From Sphingomonas sp. LT1P40 (GTDB lineage Bacteria; Pseudomonadota; Alphaproteobacteria; Sphingomonadales; Sphingomonadaceae), in the NCBI RefSeq assembly GCF_036663835.1, contig NZ_JAXOJT010000002.1, positions 62,001 through 126,000 of the forward strand: a DNA stretch of 64,000 nucleotides, read 5' to 3'. A model generated the notes under the pieces. That model was not told where the DNA came from, did not search any database, and saw only the letters and a program-made list of their open reading frames with translations. Made by a program: the position numbers and the translations under genes. Below are positions 37,101-46,748 of this stretch, one piece after another (position 1 is the stretch's first letter; every line of letters starts with the position of its first letter).

Positions 37101-38227
37101 CAAACGGCATGCCGTCCGGCAAGCGCGCGATAGAGATCGCGGATGCCAAACGTCCACGGCTCGGCTTCCTTCGAGGTCGTTACCGGGTTCAGCAGTGTGC
37201 CCAGCTTTGGTGAATGGATGCGAACGGTGTCGCCCACTTTGTGCGTGAACCCGCGCCCCGCTTCGTCACGATCCTGTACCGGCGCGAACAGCGTTCCCAG
37301 AAACAGCGCGAAGCCATCGGGATATTGATGTTCCGACAGCGTCTGCGCGACCAGATCGAGCGGGTCGCGGCTGATCTGGTTCATCGAACTATGCCCCTCC
37401 AGCCGATAACTCTCCGGCCCGTCGATGGTCAGATCGAGTTCGGCATTTCGCACATCGTCGATGCCGAAACCCGCGTCGAACAGCCGCACGAACGGGCCGA
37501 GCGCACAGGCGGCGTTATTGTCCTTCGCCTTGCCCAGCAACAGCGCGCTGCGCCCCTCGAAATCGCGCAGATTGACGTCATTGCCGAGCGTCGCGCCGAC
37601 CACACGCCCAAGCGCATTGACGATCAGCACGACCTCCGGCTCGGGGTTGTTCCAGCTCGAATCCGAACGGATGCCGACCGGATCGCCCCAGCCGATCGAG
37701 GACAGGACCGGCGCCTTGGTGAACACTTCCGCGTCGGGGCCGATCGCAACCTCAAGATATTGCGACCACATGCCCGCCTCGATCAGCGCAGCCTTTAGTT
37801 TCGCCGCCTCGTCGCTGGCCGGAACCACCGACCGGATACCGCCGCCGATCTTGTCCTCAAGCTCGGCACGGATGGCTGCCGCCGCGCCGGAATCGCCGCG
37901 CGCGCGCTCTTCGATCACCCGCTCGATCGCGGATATGGCAAAGGTCACGCCACATGCCTTGACGCATTGCAGGTCGATCGGCGCGATCAGCCGGTAGTCA
38001 CCGCCGCCGATGGTCAAGTCCTCGACGCCGCACAGATCGCGGCCCGAAATCGCGGCGGGATCGGGCAGGTCGAACCAGTCGGCGGTCGTCGATGCGCTGC
38101 CCGACACATCGAACACACGGCCATTCCGAACGAGCACCGGTACGGGTCCATCGGCGAGCATCACCCGCCCCGCCAGCACCGCCCGCGCATGGTCGATGGG
38201 AAGTGCAGTGGTATCGAAAGCCTTCAC
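37100..38227 (-). CDS. xylX: FAH-family 2-keto-3-deoxy-pentonate dehydratase-like (XylX)
   Basis: 375 residues from a GTG at 38225-38227 after GGGAGAG. An N-terminal domain of about 100 residues precedes the FAH core (CGVTFAISAIERVIEER, EVFTKAPVLSSIGWGDPVGI, NNPEPEVVLIVNALGRVVGATLGNDVNLRDFEGRS). The size and the fused N domain match Caulobacter XylX, which dehydrates 2-keto-3-deoxy-D-xylonate to alpha-ketoglutarate semialdehyde in the Weimberg pathway. The next gene is a XylB-like dehydrogenase and the gene before is a semialdehyde dehydrogenase, so three of the pathway's steps are adjacent. Confidence 0.82.
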   Translation of the reverse strand: MKAFDTTALPIDHARAVLAGRVMLADGPVPVLVRNGRVFDVSGSASTTADWFDLPDPAAISGRDLCGVEDLTIGGGDYRLIAPIDLQCVKACGVTFAISAIERVIEERARGDSGAAAAIRAELEDKIGGGIRSVVPASDEAAKLKAALIEAGMWSQYLEVAIGPDAEVFTKAPVLSSIGWGDPVGIRSDSSWNNPEPEVVLIVNALGRVVGATLGNDVNLRDFEGRSALLLGKAKDNNAACALGPFVRLFDAGFGIDDVRNAELDLTIDGPESYRLEGHSSMNQISRDPLDLVAQTLSEHQYPDGFALFLGTLFAPVQDRDEAGRGFTHKVGDTVRIHSPKLGTLLNPVTTSKEAEPWTFGIRDLYRALAGRHAV

Positions 38228-38273
38228 AGTCTCTCCCTTCCCGCCGGTCGCCGCATCGCGCCGCCCACGGTTG

Positions 38274-38289
38274 ATGATAGCGCTATCAT
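38274..38289. promoter_or_regulatory. perfect palindrome, LacI-type operator for the xylX operon
   Basis: ATGATAGCGCTATCAT is a perfect 16-bp palindrome 47 bp upstream of the xylX start codon. Its core TAGCGCTA is the centre of many LacI-family operators and of the Caulobacter XylR operator as I remember it. This supports repression of the xylX-xylB-mutarotase unit by a LacI protein, possibly the one at 33928. Confidence 0.6.
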
Positions 38290-38296
38290 TCAGTCA

Positions 38297-38314
38297 TCCC
38301 GCTCGCAAGCGGGA
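38297..38314 (-). terminator. hairpin after the semialdehyde dehydrogenase gene
   Basis: TCCCGCT-CGCA-AGCGGGA forms a seven-pair stem with a four-base loop, 6 bp after the aldehyde dehydrogenase stop. There is no T-run, so it is a weak or stabilising terminator that separates this gene from the xylX operon. Confidence 0.4.
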
Positions 38315-38320
38315 CGATCC

Positions 38321-39895
38321 CTACAGTTTCCAGTCGCCGTCTATCCGCGCGACGACGCCGCTTTGCCCGCCCTCGCGCAACGCCTGGGGCAACAGCGCCT
38401 CGGGCAGATCCTGATAGCTGACCGGGCGCAGGAAACGGTCGATCGCAAGGCTGCCGACCGACGTGCTGCGCGGGTCCGAGGTCGCCGGATAGGGGCCGCC
38501 ATGCACCATCGCATGCCCGACCTCGACGCCGGTCGGCCAGCCATTGGCGATCACGCGACCGACGGTGCGCTCAAGCACGGGCAACAGCGCGCGGGCAGCG
38601 TCGTAATCACCCGCATCGACCTGCAACGTCGCGGTCAGCTGTCCCTCGAGTTCGCCCAGCACCGCGCTCAGTTCGGCGATATCGGCACAGCGCACGATCA
38701 CCGACGACACCCCGAACACCTCATGCAGATGCACCGGATCGGCGAGGAAATCCTTGCCCGCCACGCTGAACAAAGCGGCACGACCGCGGTTCGGACCCTC
38801 AGCCTCGGCACCCTGTGCCAGCGTCGTTACATGTGCGCTGGCGGCGAGCTTCGCCTTGCCGCTCTCGAACGCGTCCCAGATACCGTCGGTCAGCATCACC
38901 TGGGCGGGCTGCCCTGACAGCACTTCGCTGGCACGCGCGACGAAGGCGTCGAGATCGGGGCCGTCCACGCCCATCACCAGACCGGGATTGGTGCAGAACT
39001 GACCCGCGCCCATCGCCAGACTCGCGACGAACCCCTCGGCCAGCGCGGTCCCGCGTGCCTTCAGCGCTTCGGGCAACAGGATGACCGGGTTGATCGCCGA
39101 CATTTCGGCATAAACCGGGATCGGGCGCGGACGTGCGGCGGCGATCTTCATCAGCGCCTCGCCCCCGCCGCGCGATCCGGTGAAGCCCACCGCCTGAATG
39201 CGCGGATCGGCAACCAATGCTTCGCCGACCCGGCGCGAGGTGCCGTTGACGAGGCTGAACACGCCCGCCGGCATGCCGGTCTTTTCGGCGGCGCTGGCAA
39301 TGGCGCTGGCGATCAGCTCGGCGGTGCCGGGATGCGCGCGGTGCCCCTTCATCACCACCGGACATCCGGCGGCGAGCGCGGAGGCAGTGTCGCCCCCTGC
39401 CGTCGAGAAAGCCAAGGGGAAGTTGGACGCCCCGAACACGGCGACCGGGCCGACCGGCACCATCCGCAGCCGCAGATCAGGCTTGGGCGGGGTGCGTGCG
39501 GGATCGGCATGGTCAATGCGCAGTTTCTGCCACTGGCCGTCGCGCACTTCCCGCGCGAACAGGCGCAGCTGGCCGGTGGTGCGACCGCGTTCGCCAGTAA
39601 TGCGCGCGGACGGAAGCCCGGACTCGCGGCATGCGCGTTCGATCAGCTCGTCGCCCAATGCTTCGATTTCGTCCGCAACGGCGTCGAGAAACGCGGCGCG
39701 TTCGGCCAGCGGACGAGTCGAATAGGGAATGAACGCAGCGTCGGCCGCAGCACAGGCATCGGCGACATCCTGCTCGGTCGCCCCGGCGAATCCGACATCG
39801 GCAATCTCTGCCCCGGCGGCGGGATCATAGGCGTGAAAGCGGTCGGCGGCGGCACGGCGTTCGCCGCCGATGAACAGGTTTCCGGTCAATATCAT
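38321..39895 (-). CDS. alpha-ketoglutarate semialdehyde dehydrogenase-like aldehyde dehydrogenase
   Basis: 524 residues. The ATG at 39893-39895 ([14 protein letters not shown]) has a GGAG site 8 bp ahead; an upstream TTG in frame was rejected. Motifs are [41 protein letters not shown], the Glu in [11 protein letters not shown] and the catalytic Cys in [11 protein letters not shown]. This long, distinctive ALDH subgroup oxidises 2,5-dioxopentanoate to alpha-ketoglutarate, the last Weimberg step, and also serves hydroxyproline or sugar-acid pathways. It is upstream of xylX and 109 bp after a GntR gene, same strand. Confidence 0.9.
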   Translation of the reverse strand: MILTGNLFIGGERRAAADRFHAYDPAAGAEIADVGFAGATEQDVADACAAADAAFIPYSTRPLAERAAFLDAVADEIEALGDELIERACRESGLPSARITGERGRTTGQLRLFAREVRDGQWQKLRIDHADPARTPPKPDLRLRMVPVGPVAVFGASNFPLAFSTAGGDTASALAAGCPVVMKGHRAHPGTAELIASAIASAAEKTGMPAGVFSLVNGTSRRVGEALVADPRIQAVGFTGSRGGGEALMKIAAARPRPIPVYAEMSAINPVILLPEALKARGTALAEGFVASLAMGAGQFCTNPGLVMGVDGPDLDAFVARASEVLSGQPAQVMLTDGIWDAFESGKAKLAASAHVTTLAQGAEAEGPNRGRAALFSVAGKDFLADPVHLHEVFGVSSVIVRCADIAELSAVLGELEGQLTATLQVDAGDYDAARALLPVLERTVGRVIANGWPTGVEVGHAMVHGGPYPATSDPRSTSVGSLAIDRFLRPVSYQDLPEALLPQALREGGQSGVVARIDGDWKL

Positions 39896-40004
39896 CGTCT
39901 TCTCCGCAACCGACAATACAGGCGATTGCGGGGGCGCGCGCCTGATCGTTACGCGCCCTACCTAGAAACATCATACAAATTTACAAGGGCAGCGAAGCCG
40001 CGAC

Positions 40005-40748
40005 TCAGCTCAACCGCGCACTCATCAGAAAGCGTTCGCGGCTCTCCGCCGACTTGCGCCGAAGCTCCAGGATTTCGCGCTCCTCGGTCGCGTCCAGCAT
40101 CGCTTCCAGCAACCGGTTGAAATGCTGCCGCATCGCAATTCGCGCCGCCGCCGGATCGTTGGCGCGCAGTGCATCGACGATCGCGCCATGTTCGCGCCGC
40201 CGCGTGCGTCCGTCATGCTGACACACGCTGGCATAGGTATGGCGCACTTCGGGCACCTCGGTGCGCATCCGCCATAGCGACTGGATGACGTGAATGATCG
40301 CCTGATTGCCCGACGCCGACGCGATCAGCAGATGGAACTCCTGATCCGCCTCGGTCGATTTCTCATCGTCGCTGTCGTCGCGCCCCATGATTTCGAGCAA
40401 TTCGCCGAGCCGCGTCAGCATTTGCGGCGTCACCGTCGATGCCGCCAGCGCCGCCGCTTCCGATTCGAACAGCGAGCGCGCCTCGGTCAGCTCGAACGCG
40501 CTGACCGCTGGCGGTTCGTCGGTCCGTACCGCCGTGCGGTCCGTCACATAGACGCCGGATCCAGTCTTGATGCGAATGCGACCGATCGCCTGAAGCGCGA
40601 TCTCCGCCTCCCGGATCGTCACGCGGCTAACGCCGAACTGCTCGGCCAGCTCGCGCTCGCCGGGCAGGCGCGATCCGACCGGGAACACGCCCTGATCGAT
40701 CAGGTCGGTAATCTGATCGGCGATGCTCTGGTATAGCCGGTCAGCCAT
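40005..40748 (-). CDS. GntR family (FadR/FCD subfamily) transcriptional regulator
   Basis: 247 residues from the ATG at 40746-40748 (MADRLYQSIADQITDLIDQG); a TTG five codons upstream was rejected. The DNA-binding part reads GSRLPGERELAEQFGVSRVTIREAEIALQAIGRI, followed by the FCD domain (EADQEFHLLIASASGNQAI, RREHGAIVDALRANDPAAARIAMRQHF). It lies between a TonB receptor gene and the semialdehyde dehydrogenase gene, all on one strand. It is a candidate for binding the ATTGGT...ACCAAT elements at 43857 and 51165, which resemble UxuR/ExuR sites. Confidence 0.93.
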   Translation of the reverse strand: MADRLYQSIADQITDLIDQGVFPVGSRLPGERELAEQFGVSRVTIREAEIALQAIGRIRIKTGSGVYVTDRTAVRTDEPPAVSAFELTEARSLFESEAAALAASTVTPQMLTRLGELLEIMGRDDSDDEKSTEADQEFHLLIASASGNQAIIHVIQSLWRMRTEVPEVRHTYASVCQHDGRTRRREHGAIVDALRANDPAAARIAMRQHFNRLLEAMLDATEEREILELRRKSAESRERFLMSARLS

Positions 40749-40899
40749 TGCGGTCCTCACCAATTCCTTTGCAGCCGATCCTTATTGGCTTCGCTCCAAA
40801 GCGCAAGCGCCGGACAGCGGTTGGCCCGCACATCCGACCGATCGCCCTTGGGGAGGGGGGAGCGGCGATCATCGGATCTGCGGGCCGGTCGCGGACGGA

Positions 40900-43770
40900 C
40901 TAGAGCCGGAAGCGCGCGCCGAGGAAGTAGCGCGGCCCGTAATAATGATATTGGCGGCTGCTGCCGACCACCGGCATGTCGGTCACCTTTGGCGCATCCA
41001 GGATGTTGGTCGCCTCGAATCGCAGCGAGATGTTGCGGTTGACGTCGTATGACGCACGCATGTCGAACGTCTCGTTGCCACGCACATAACGCAGCTGCGA
41101 ATTGCCGCCGACGAAATCCTGATAATATTGCGAGCGGTAGTTATAGATGCCCTGGATCGAGAAGCCGCCCAGCTGATAATAAAGCTGTGCCGAGACGACG
41201 TGCTTCGAAAAACCCGACATGCCGGCGGGCGGGATGATCCCCTCCGTCGTCGTATCGGTTACCGGATCGTAGAGGTCGCCGAGCAGAATGTCCTCATTCT
41301 CGAAATTGGTGTCGGCGTAGTTATAGCTGAGCTTGCCGCCGAATCCGTCGAGCGGCCTGGGCAGCCACGAGAAGCGGTTGGCGAGCGTGATTTCGACGCC
41401 CCACAACTGACTCTTCGTGTCGCTATTAGCGGTCTGGATCACCGGGACGCTGACATCGCGCCCGCCGATCGAGAAATTCTCGTTGGTCACGAACGGGATG
41501 AAGCCGCCGCTGAACTCCTTGAAGTACAGCGTCGCCGAAAACAGTGAATCCCGGTTGGGATAATATTCCAGCGCGAGGTCGCCGTTCCACGACATCAGCG
41601 GCTTCAGATTCGGGCTGCCATTGGCGCGGATTTCGTTGATCGAATCCTCGATCGTCGTCCCGCTGGTGTCGAGCAAAAAGGTGCGACCCGCACCCAGCGC
41701 GCTTGGCGCGGGACGCGACATTGCGCGATAGGCGGCGGCGCGCAGCAACAGGCGATTTGGCTCCAGCTCGAAGATCGCGTTCAGGCTGGGCAGAAAGCGG
41801 GTATTCTCGCTGTCGATCGTCACGCTGTCGAACGTGCCGGGGGTCGGCGTCAGCGAGATCGAGCCATCGGGATTGTTGACGACGGTGAACGCGCTGCGCA
41901 ACCCGATCGAGCGCACCTTCGTATTCACCGCGCGCACGCCGAAATTGCCGCGCACCGGCATGCTGCCCAGATCGCTGCCATATTCGGCCATCACGTAACC
42001 GGCCAGCACCCGTTCGGTGACATCGCGGTTCGCAGGCGAGCGGAGTTCGGCGGGACGACCGGGATCTTCCGAACCGGTATATTCGCGGATGAGGCAAAGC
42101 GGATCGAACGTCGCCCAGCTGGTGATGTTGTTGCCGGGGGCATGATCGAGGAAATCGGTCTGCGGGAATTGCGTCCGGCACAGCTGGTTGATGCGCGCAT
42201 CCTCACGGCCCGCGGGCGGCGCGGTCGGGTTGAGGTTAAGCTCGTTACGCGCATCAAAATCGCGATAGGTCTGTTCGGACCAGCGCCCGCCGATAGCGAT
42301 GTTCTTCAGGAAACCGTCGAGCTTGTAATCGGCATCCAGCCGCACCCCCATAATCTCGTTTCGGCGCTCGCTCTCGTCACGCCGCACGCGCGCATCGTCC
42401 CAGAACAATGCGTGGTTGTTCGGGTCGAATCGCGGATCGAAGGTGACGGTCGGCGCAAAATTCCCCGGCAGAATTTCATAGGTATAGGGGATGCGCATAT
42501 TGTTGATCGCGGTGCGCACGCCGTTCATGTCGAGCGGGTCGGTGCGCAGGCGAACCTGGCGCTCGATCTCGGTGCGGATCGTGCGCGAATAGGAGCCGTC
42601 GAGGCTGAGCGTCAGCCGCTCGCTCGCGTCCCAGCGCAGATTGGCGCCACCGCCCAGATATTCCTCCGAACGGGCGAGATTGACTGCGGTCGATTCGACC
42701 GAGCTGATCCCGTTCATCCGCGTGATGATGTGGTTTTCATCATATTGAACGTTGGTCAGCCCGTACCGCAGCTCCGACAAATTGAGGTCGCGGCGATTCT
42801 CGACAAAGGTGCGATCCGAATATTGCGCGTCGATGTTCAGCTCGACCCGGTCCGAAAAGCGCCATTGCAGCGCACCGAACACCGCGTCGCGGCGATCGGT
42901 CTCACTGATCTGACGATAGGTCAGCGAATTTGGGACGAGGTAGAATGGCGTGCCGGCATTGCCCTGTTGTCGGGTGATCGCCTGACAATTATTGTTGGCG
43001 ACGATGATTGTCGCGTTGCACGCAGTCCAGGTGGTGCTGGCGGCGACGGTTTCCTCGGGATTGCTGACGTCGTTGCGCTGGGCGCCGATGGCGATGCCGA
43101 CTTCGCCCAGCCCGCCCAGATCATATTGATCGACATAGCTGATCGTGCCGCGCAGCCCCCAGGCCGACGATCCGATGATCTTGTCCTGATAGGGGCTGTA
43201 ATTGGTCTTGATCTCGCCCTGAATGCGGGTCTTGCCGAAATCGAGCGGGCGCAGCGTGCCAATGTCGATCGATCCCGCAACGCCGCCCTCGACCAGATCG
43301 GCCTGCTGCGTCTTGTAGATCTTGATGTTGTTGACCAGCTCCGACGGGAACTGGTTGAAATTGACCGAGCGGTCGCCCGAGCCATTGGTGGCTTCGCGCC
43401 CGTTGAAGGTCGAGTTGCTCAGGAACGGACCAAGGCCACGCAGCGCGATTTCGGAGGCGCCGCCCTTTTCGCGGTGTGTGGTCGCACCTGTGATCGTCTG
43501 GATCGCCTCGCCCACCGACAATGCGGGCAGGTCGCCGATCTCGTCGGTCGATAGCGCATCGACGATCGCGGTCTCGCGCTTCTTGACATCGATCGAGGTG
43601 CGCAGCGTCTCGCGGATACCGCTGACGACGATTTCCTCCTCGTCCGCCGGGGCGGCTTCGGGCGCGGCGTCCTGCGCCATCGCCTGCGTCGCAACGAACA
43701 GCGCCGCGCTGCCCAGCAACCATTTGCGGATCATACGCGCCGATCCAACGACACCAGCCGACTTTGTCAT
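40900..43770 (-). CDS. TonB-dependent receptor of the Xanthomonas/Caulobacter type
   Basis: 956 residues from the ATG at 43768-43770, preceded by GGAGAGGGCG; upstream in-frame codons lack a ribosome site. Signal peptide ends ATQAMAQD. Plug text includes EEIVVSGIRETLRTSIDVKK, FLSNSTFNGREATNGSGDRS and FPSELVNNIKIYKTQQADLV. The barrel ends GPRYFLGARFRL. It is homologous to the receptor at 22420. It lies after the alginate operon with a 105-bp promoter region carrying a GntR-like operator, so import of oligo-alginate or related oligouronates is the likely job. Confidence 0.95.
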   Translation of the reverse strand: MTKSAGVVGSARMIRKWLLGSAALFVATQAMAQDAAPEAAPADEEEIVVSGIRETLRTSIDVKKRETAIVDALSTDEIGDLPALSVGEAIQTITGATTHREKGGASEIALRGLGPFLSNSTFNGREATNGSGDRSVNFNQFPSELVNNIKIYKTQQADLVEGGVAGSIDIGTLRPLDFGKTRIQGEIKTNYSPYQDKIIGSSAWGLRGTISYVDQYDLGGLGEVGIAIGAQRNDVSNPEETVAASTTWTACNATIIVANNNCQAITRQQGNAGTPFYLVPNSLTYRQISETDRRDAVFGALQWRFSDRVELNIDAQYSDRTFVENRRDLNLSELRYGLTNVQYDENHIITRMNGISSVESTAVNLARSEEYLGGGANLRWDASERLTLSLDGSYSRTIRTEIERQVRLRTDPLDMNGVRTAINNMRIPYTYEILPGNFAPTVTFDPRFDPNNHALFWDDARVRRDESERRNEIMGVRLDADYKLDGFLKNIAIGGRWSEQTYRDFDARNELNLNPTAPPAGREDARINQLCRTQFPQTDFLDHAPGNNITSWATFDPLCLIREYTGSEDPGRPAELRSPANRDVTERVLAGYVMAEYGSDLGSMPVRGNFGVRAVNTKVRSIGLRSAFTVVNNPDGSISLTPTPGTFDSVTIDSENTRFLPSLNAIFELEPNRLLLRAAAYRAMSRPAPSALGAGRTFLLDTSGTTIEDSINEIRANGSPNLKPLMSWNGDLALEYYPNRDSLFSATLYFKEFSGGFIPFVTNENFSIGGRDVSVPVIQTANSDTKSQLWGVEITLANRFSWLPRPLDGFGGKLSYNYADTNFENEDILLGDLYDPVTDTTTEGIIPPAGMSGFSKHVVSAQLYYQLGGFSIQGIYNYRSQYYQDFVGGNSQLRYVRGNETFDMRASYDVNRNISLRFEATNILDAPKVTDMPVVGSSRQYHYYGPRYFLGARFRL

Positions 43771-43856
43771 TCGCCCTCTCCCGAGTCCAATTCTTATGCG
43801 ATCACCTTGCCGCTTGACCACAAGTTGTCAACCTAAGTCTTATGCCTTTATTAGAT

Positions 43857-43873
43857 AATTGGTCCTACCAATT
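43857..43873. promoter_or_regulatory. GntR/UxuR-type operator upstream of the TonB receptor gene
   Basis: AATTGGTCCTACCAATT is a perfect inverted repeat with 7-base arms and a 3-base spacer. It follows the TTGGTNNNACCAA pattern of UxuR/ExuR-like FadR-family regulators of uronate genes. It lies in the intergenic region before the receptor gene and 2 bp after the esterase gene's stop. Confidence 0.6.
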
Positions 43874-43875
43874 TG

Positions 43876-44727
43876 TCAGGGCACAAGCTGGGCTGCCAGT
43901 GGCGGCACGGCGCGGGCGAGATCTTCGGCGACCAGTTTGGCGAACACGGTCGCGCCGGTGTCACCAACATGGGTGTAGTCGAACTTCAGCGTCTGCTGAC
44001 CGCGCGGCCCACCGGGCTTGGTCGGTGCAGGCGGAAGCCGGGCCTCTTCGGCAGAGCGGGGTTTCAGCGTGGTGCCGGCCTTTGCCGCCGCCCGTTCCTC
44101 CGCCGTCGGCTCTGCCTGGGCGAGCGCCATCGACTCCTCCGCACCCAGCCGCTGCACCACCGCCGCGCTGCGCCGGTTGAGATCGACCAAAGGCACCTTC
44201 AGTTCGGTCGCGACCTTGCGCACTTCGTCCGACCATTCGGCCAGCGTGTTGTCGAGCTTGCCGTCCTTGAACTGGCGGCGGGTGAGCGGGGTCACCAGCA
44301 CCGGGACGGCACCCGCCGCACGCACATCCTCGACCATCTTGCGCAAATTCGCCGGGAATTCGGTGGTGCGGTCGGTCCAGCGTTCGGGATTGCTCGACTG
44401 GTCGTTATGCCCGAACTGGATCAGCACATAACTGGCCTTGTACCCCGGCACTTTCGCCTCGGCGAGCGCGATCGCCCATGACCTTTCCTGAACGTAGCTG
44501 CGCGTCGATCGCCCGCCACGCCCCAGATTGAGGCAGGCGACCGACGATTTCACATGCCGCGCGCAGAACATCGATGCCCAGCCGCTGGCCACCGCCATCG
44601 TCGAATCGCCGACCAGCACGATCTTGTAAGGCTCGATCGGCGGTACGTCGGTGCGCTCGCGCGCCGTCTGCGCCAGAGCGGCGGGTGCCAGCACGAGCGC
44701 GGCGGCGGCGAGCGCAAGGCGGCTCAT
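43876..44727 (-). CDS. SGNH/GDSL-type acetylesterase (rhamnogalacturonan acetylesterase-like)
   Basis: 283 residues with signal peptide (LALAAAALVLAPAALAQ). SGNH blocks are VLVGDSTM (Ser), NLGRGGRST (Gly), IQFGHNDQ (Asn) and a C-terminal DYTHVGD (Asp and His). This is the CE12 layout. It removes acetyl esters from uronic acid polymers; bacterial alginate is often acetylated, which fits the operon. A charged Ala/Glu-rich insert lies before the last block. ATG overlaps the SDR stop (44724-44727). Last gene of the PL6-PL17-MFS-SDR-esterase operon. Confidence 0.88.
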   Translation of the reverse strand: MSRLALAAAALVLAPAALAQTARERTDVPPIEPYKIVLVGDSTMAVASGWASMFCARHVKSSVACLNLGRGGRSTRSYVQERSWAIALAEAKVPGYKASYVLIQFGHNDQSSNPERWTDRTTEFPANLRKMVEDVRAAGAVPVLVTPLTRRQFKDGKLDNTLAEWSDEVRKVATELKVPLVDLNRRSAAVVQRLGAEESMALAQAEPTAEERAAAKAGTTLKPRSAEEARLPPAPTKPGGPRGQQTLKFDYTHVGDTGATVFAKLVAEDLARAVPPLAAQLVP

Positions 44728-45470
44728 GAGAAAGCCAGCCCGCCATTGATGTCGACATTGGTGCCGGTCAGGAACGACGCATCGCCCGAGGCGAGGAATG
44801 CCACCGCCGCTGCGACCTCGTCCGGATGCCCTTCGCGGCGCAACGGCGTGTTGCCGGCCACGGCGGCGCGCCCCTCGGGCTTCGAGAAGATGTCGTGGAA
44901 CGACGTGCCGATCAGGCCGGGGTTCAGCGCGTTGACGCGGATGCCCTGCGGCCCCAGTTCCTTTGCCCAGCTACGCGTCAGCGTCATCAGCGCGCCCTTT
45001 GACGCGGCATAGATGCTGGCACCCGGCCCGCCGCCGTCGCGCCCGGCCTGTGACGCGATGTTCACGATAGCGGCACCCTTGGCGAGATGCGGCAGCGCTG
45101 CCTTCGTCACCAGAAACGCGGACTTCAGGTTCAGGTCCATGACCGTGTCGAAGAACGCTTCGTCCATCTCCGCCAGCGTTTTGCGGGCGACCATCCCGCC
45201 CGCGCAGTTTACCAGCACGTCGATCTGCCCGACCGCCGCCGCCGCTTCGATCAGCCCGGCGACCTCGGCCGCCTGCGTCACATCCGCGCGGTACAGCAGC
45301 GCGGTGCCGCCCGCGCCCTCGATCTCCGCCAGTGTGGCCTGAGCCGCTGCCTCGTCGCTGCGATAATTGATGACGACCTTCGCCCCCTCGGCGGCGAGGC
45401 GCACCGAGATCGAACGCCCGATGTCACGTCCGCCGCCGGTGACGATGGCGACCTTGTCCTTGAAACGCAT
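44724..45470 (-). CDS. SDR oxidoreductase, likely DEH (unsaturated uronate) reductase
   Basis: 248 residues. Cofactor motif is TGGGRDIGRS, then NCAGGMVARKTLAEMDEAFF and catalytic Ser-Tyr-Lys in NIASQAGRDGGGPGASIYAASKGAL, ending SFLTGTNVDINGG. The text AGGxVxRKxLxExDxxFxDxVMD and the GGGPGA segment resemble the Sphingomonas A1-R reductase as I recall it, which reduces DEH from alginate to 2-keto-3-deoxygluconate. The operon (PL6, PL17, permease) supports this. A generic FabG-like annotation is the fallback. Confidence 0.8.
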   Translation of the reverse strand: MRFKDKVAIVTGGGRDIGRSISVRLAAEGAKVVINYRSDEAAAQATLAEIEGAGGTALLYRADVTQAAEVAGLIEAAAAVGQIDVLVNCAGGMVARKTLAEMDEAFFDTVMDLNLKSAFLVTKAALPHLAKGAAIVNIASQAGRDGGGPGASIYAASKGALMTLTRSWAKELGPQGIRVNALNPGLIGTSFHDIFSKPEGRAAVAGNTPLRREGHPDEVAAAVAFLASGDASFLTGTNVDINGGLAFS

Positions 45471-45479
45471 GAAAGCCCC

Positions 45480-46748
45480 TTAATTCTGTTTGGGTTGAAC
45501 GGGCTCGATCCGGCCACCCAGCCAGATCGATATGAGCGAGAGCGGCACCAGCGCGGCACCCAGAATGAAGATCGGCGCGAAGCTCACCGCGGTCATCGAC
45601 GGCACCAGCCAGGTGGTGATGAGCGTCCCCGCCACCGCAGCCGTGCCGCTGATCCCGGCAAGCGATCCGACCGCGCCGCCGCCGAACCAGTCGCTGGGCA
45701 AGGTCTGGATATTGTTGATCGCCACCTGAAAGCCGAACAGGATCGCCGCGATCAGCAGCACCGCATAGAGCGGGGTCGCGGCGGTCGCGGTGAGCAGCAA
45801 GGCGGGCAGCATGATGACGCAACCGATCGTGATCGCGGTCTTGCGTGCCTTGTCGGTGCTCCAGCCACGCTTGATGAGCGCGCCCGACAGCCACCCGCCC
45901 GACAGCGATCCGGCCATCGCGCCGACGAACGGCACCCATGCGAACATGCCGATCTGCTTGACGTCGAAGCCGAAGCTTTCGTTGAGGTAGATCGGCAGCC
46001 ACGACACAAACAGCCACCAGATCGGGTCGAGAAAGAAGCGCCCGGCGAGCAGTGCCCAGCTCTGACGATGGCGCAGCAACTGACCCATCGTCGGCGCATA
46101 ACCATCCGGCTTGGCGTTGGCATCGACGCGCTCGTTCGCGCCCGCGATATGCGCGCGCTCGGCCTTGCTCAGCCATGGATGCGCGTCGGGATCGGATTTA
46201 TAGACCCACAGCCACGGCAACAGCCACAGGAACCCCAACACGCCGATAATGGCGAAGGTCATGCGCCAGCCGACAAAGCCGAACAGGATGGCGATCAGCG
46301 GCGCCGAAACGATCGCGCCCATCGACGCGCCCGCGTTGAAGATACCCTGAGCGAAGGCACGCTCGGAACGGGGAAACCAGGTCGCATTGGCTTTCGCAGC
46401 GCCGGGCCAGTTGCCTGCTTCGCTGACGCCCAGCAACCCGCGCAGCGCGCCCAGCACCAGCATCGACCGTACCAGCGAATGCGCGGCGATCGACAGCGAC
46501 CAGACCACGATCGAGATGGCGAACCCCATGCGGGTGCCGACCACGTCGAAGATCTTGCCGAACAGCGACTGGCCGATCGCGTAGAAGACCATGAAGATGG
46601 TCACCAGCAGCGCATAGTCTTCCTTGGTCGCGCCGATGTCCTTGGCGACTTCGGGCCACATCACCGCCAGCGCGTTGCGGTCGATATAATTGATCACGGT
46701 GGCGAGCGCGATCAGCGCGATGATCCACCAGCGGAAACCCGATTTCAT
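45480..46748 (-). CDS. MFS transporter, hexuronate/DEH permease (ACS/ExuT type)
   Basis: 422 residues, twelve predicted helices. It begins with RWWIIALIALATVINYIDRNALAVMWPEV (the ExuT-like NYIDR motif), then GKIFDVVGTRMGF, RGLLGVSEAGNWPGAAKANATWFP, GIFNAGASMGAIVSAP and WWLFVSWLPIYLNE. This anion:cation symporter subfamily imports hexuronates. ATG overlaps the PL17 stop. In this operon the expected cargo is the unsaturated monouronate DEH or free uronates made by the PL17 enzyme in the periplasm. Confidence 0.92.
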   Translation of the reverse strand: MKSGFRWWIIALIALATVINYIDRNALAVMWPEVAKDIGATKEDYALLVTIFMVFYAIGQSLFGKIFDVVGTRMGFAISIVVWSLSIAAHSLVRSMLVLGALRGLLGVSEAGNWPGAAKANATWFPRSERAFAQGIFNAGASMGAIVSAPLIAILFGFVGWRMTFAIIGVLGFLWLLPWLWVYKSDPDAHPWLSKAERAHIAGANERVDANAKPDGYAPTMGQLLRHRQSWALLAGRFFLDPIWWLFVSWLPIYLNESFGFDVKQIGMFAWVPFVGAMAGSLSGGWLSGALIKRGWSTDKARKTAITIGCVIMLPALLLTATAATPLYAVLLIAAILFGFQVAINNIQTLPSDWFGGGAVGSLAGISGTAAVAGTLITTWLVPSMTAVSFAPIFILGAALVPLSLISIWLGGRIEPVQPKQN

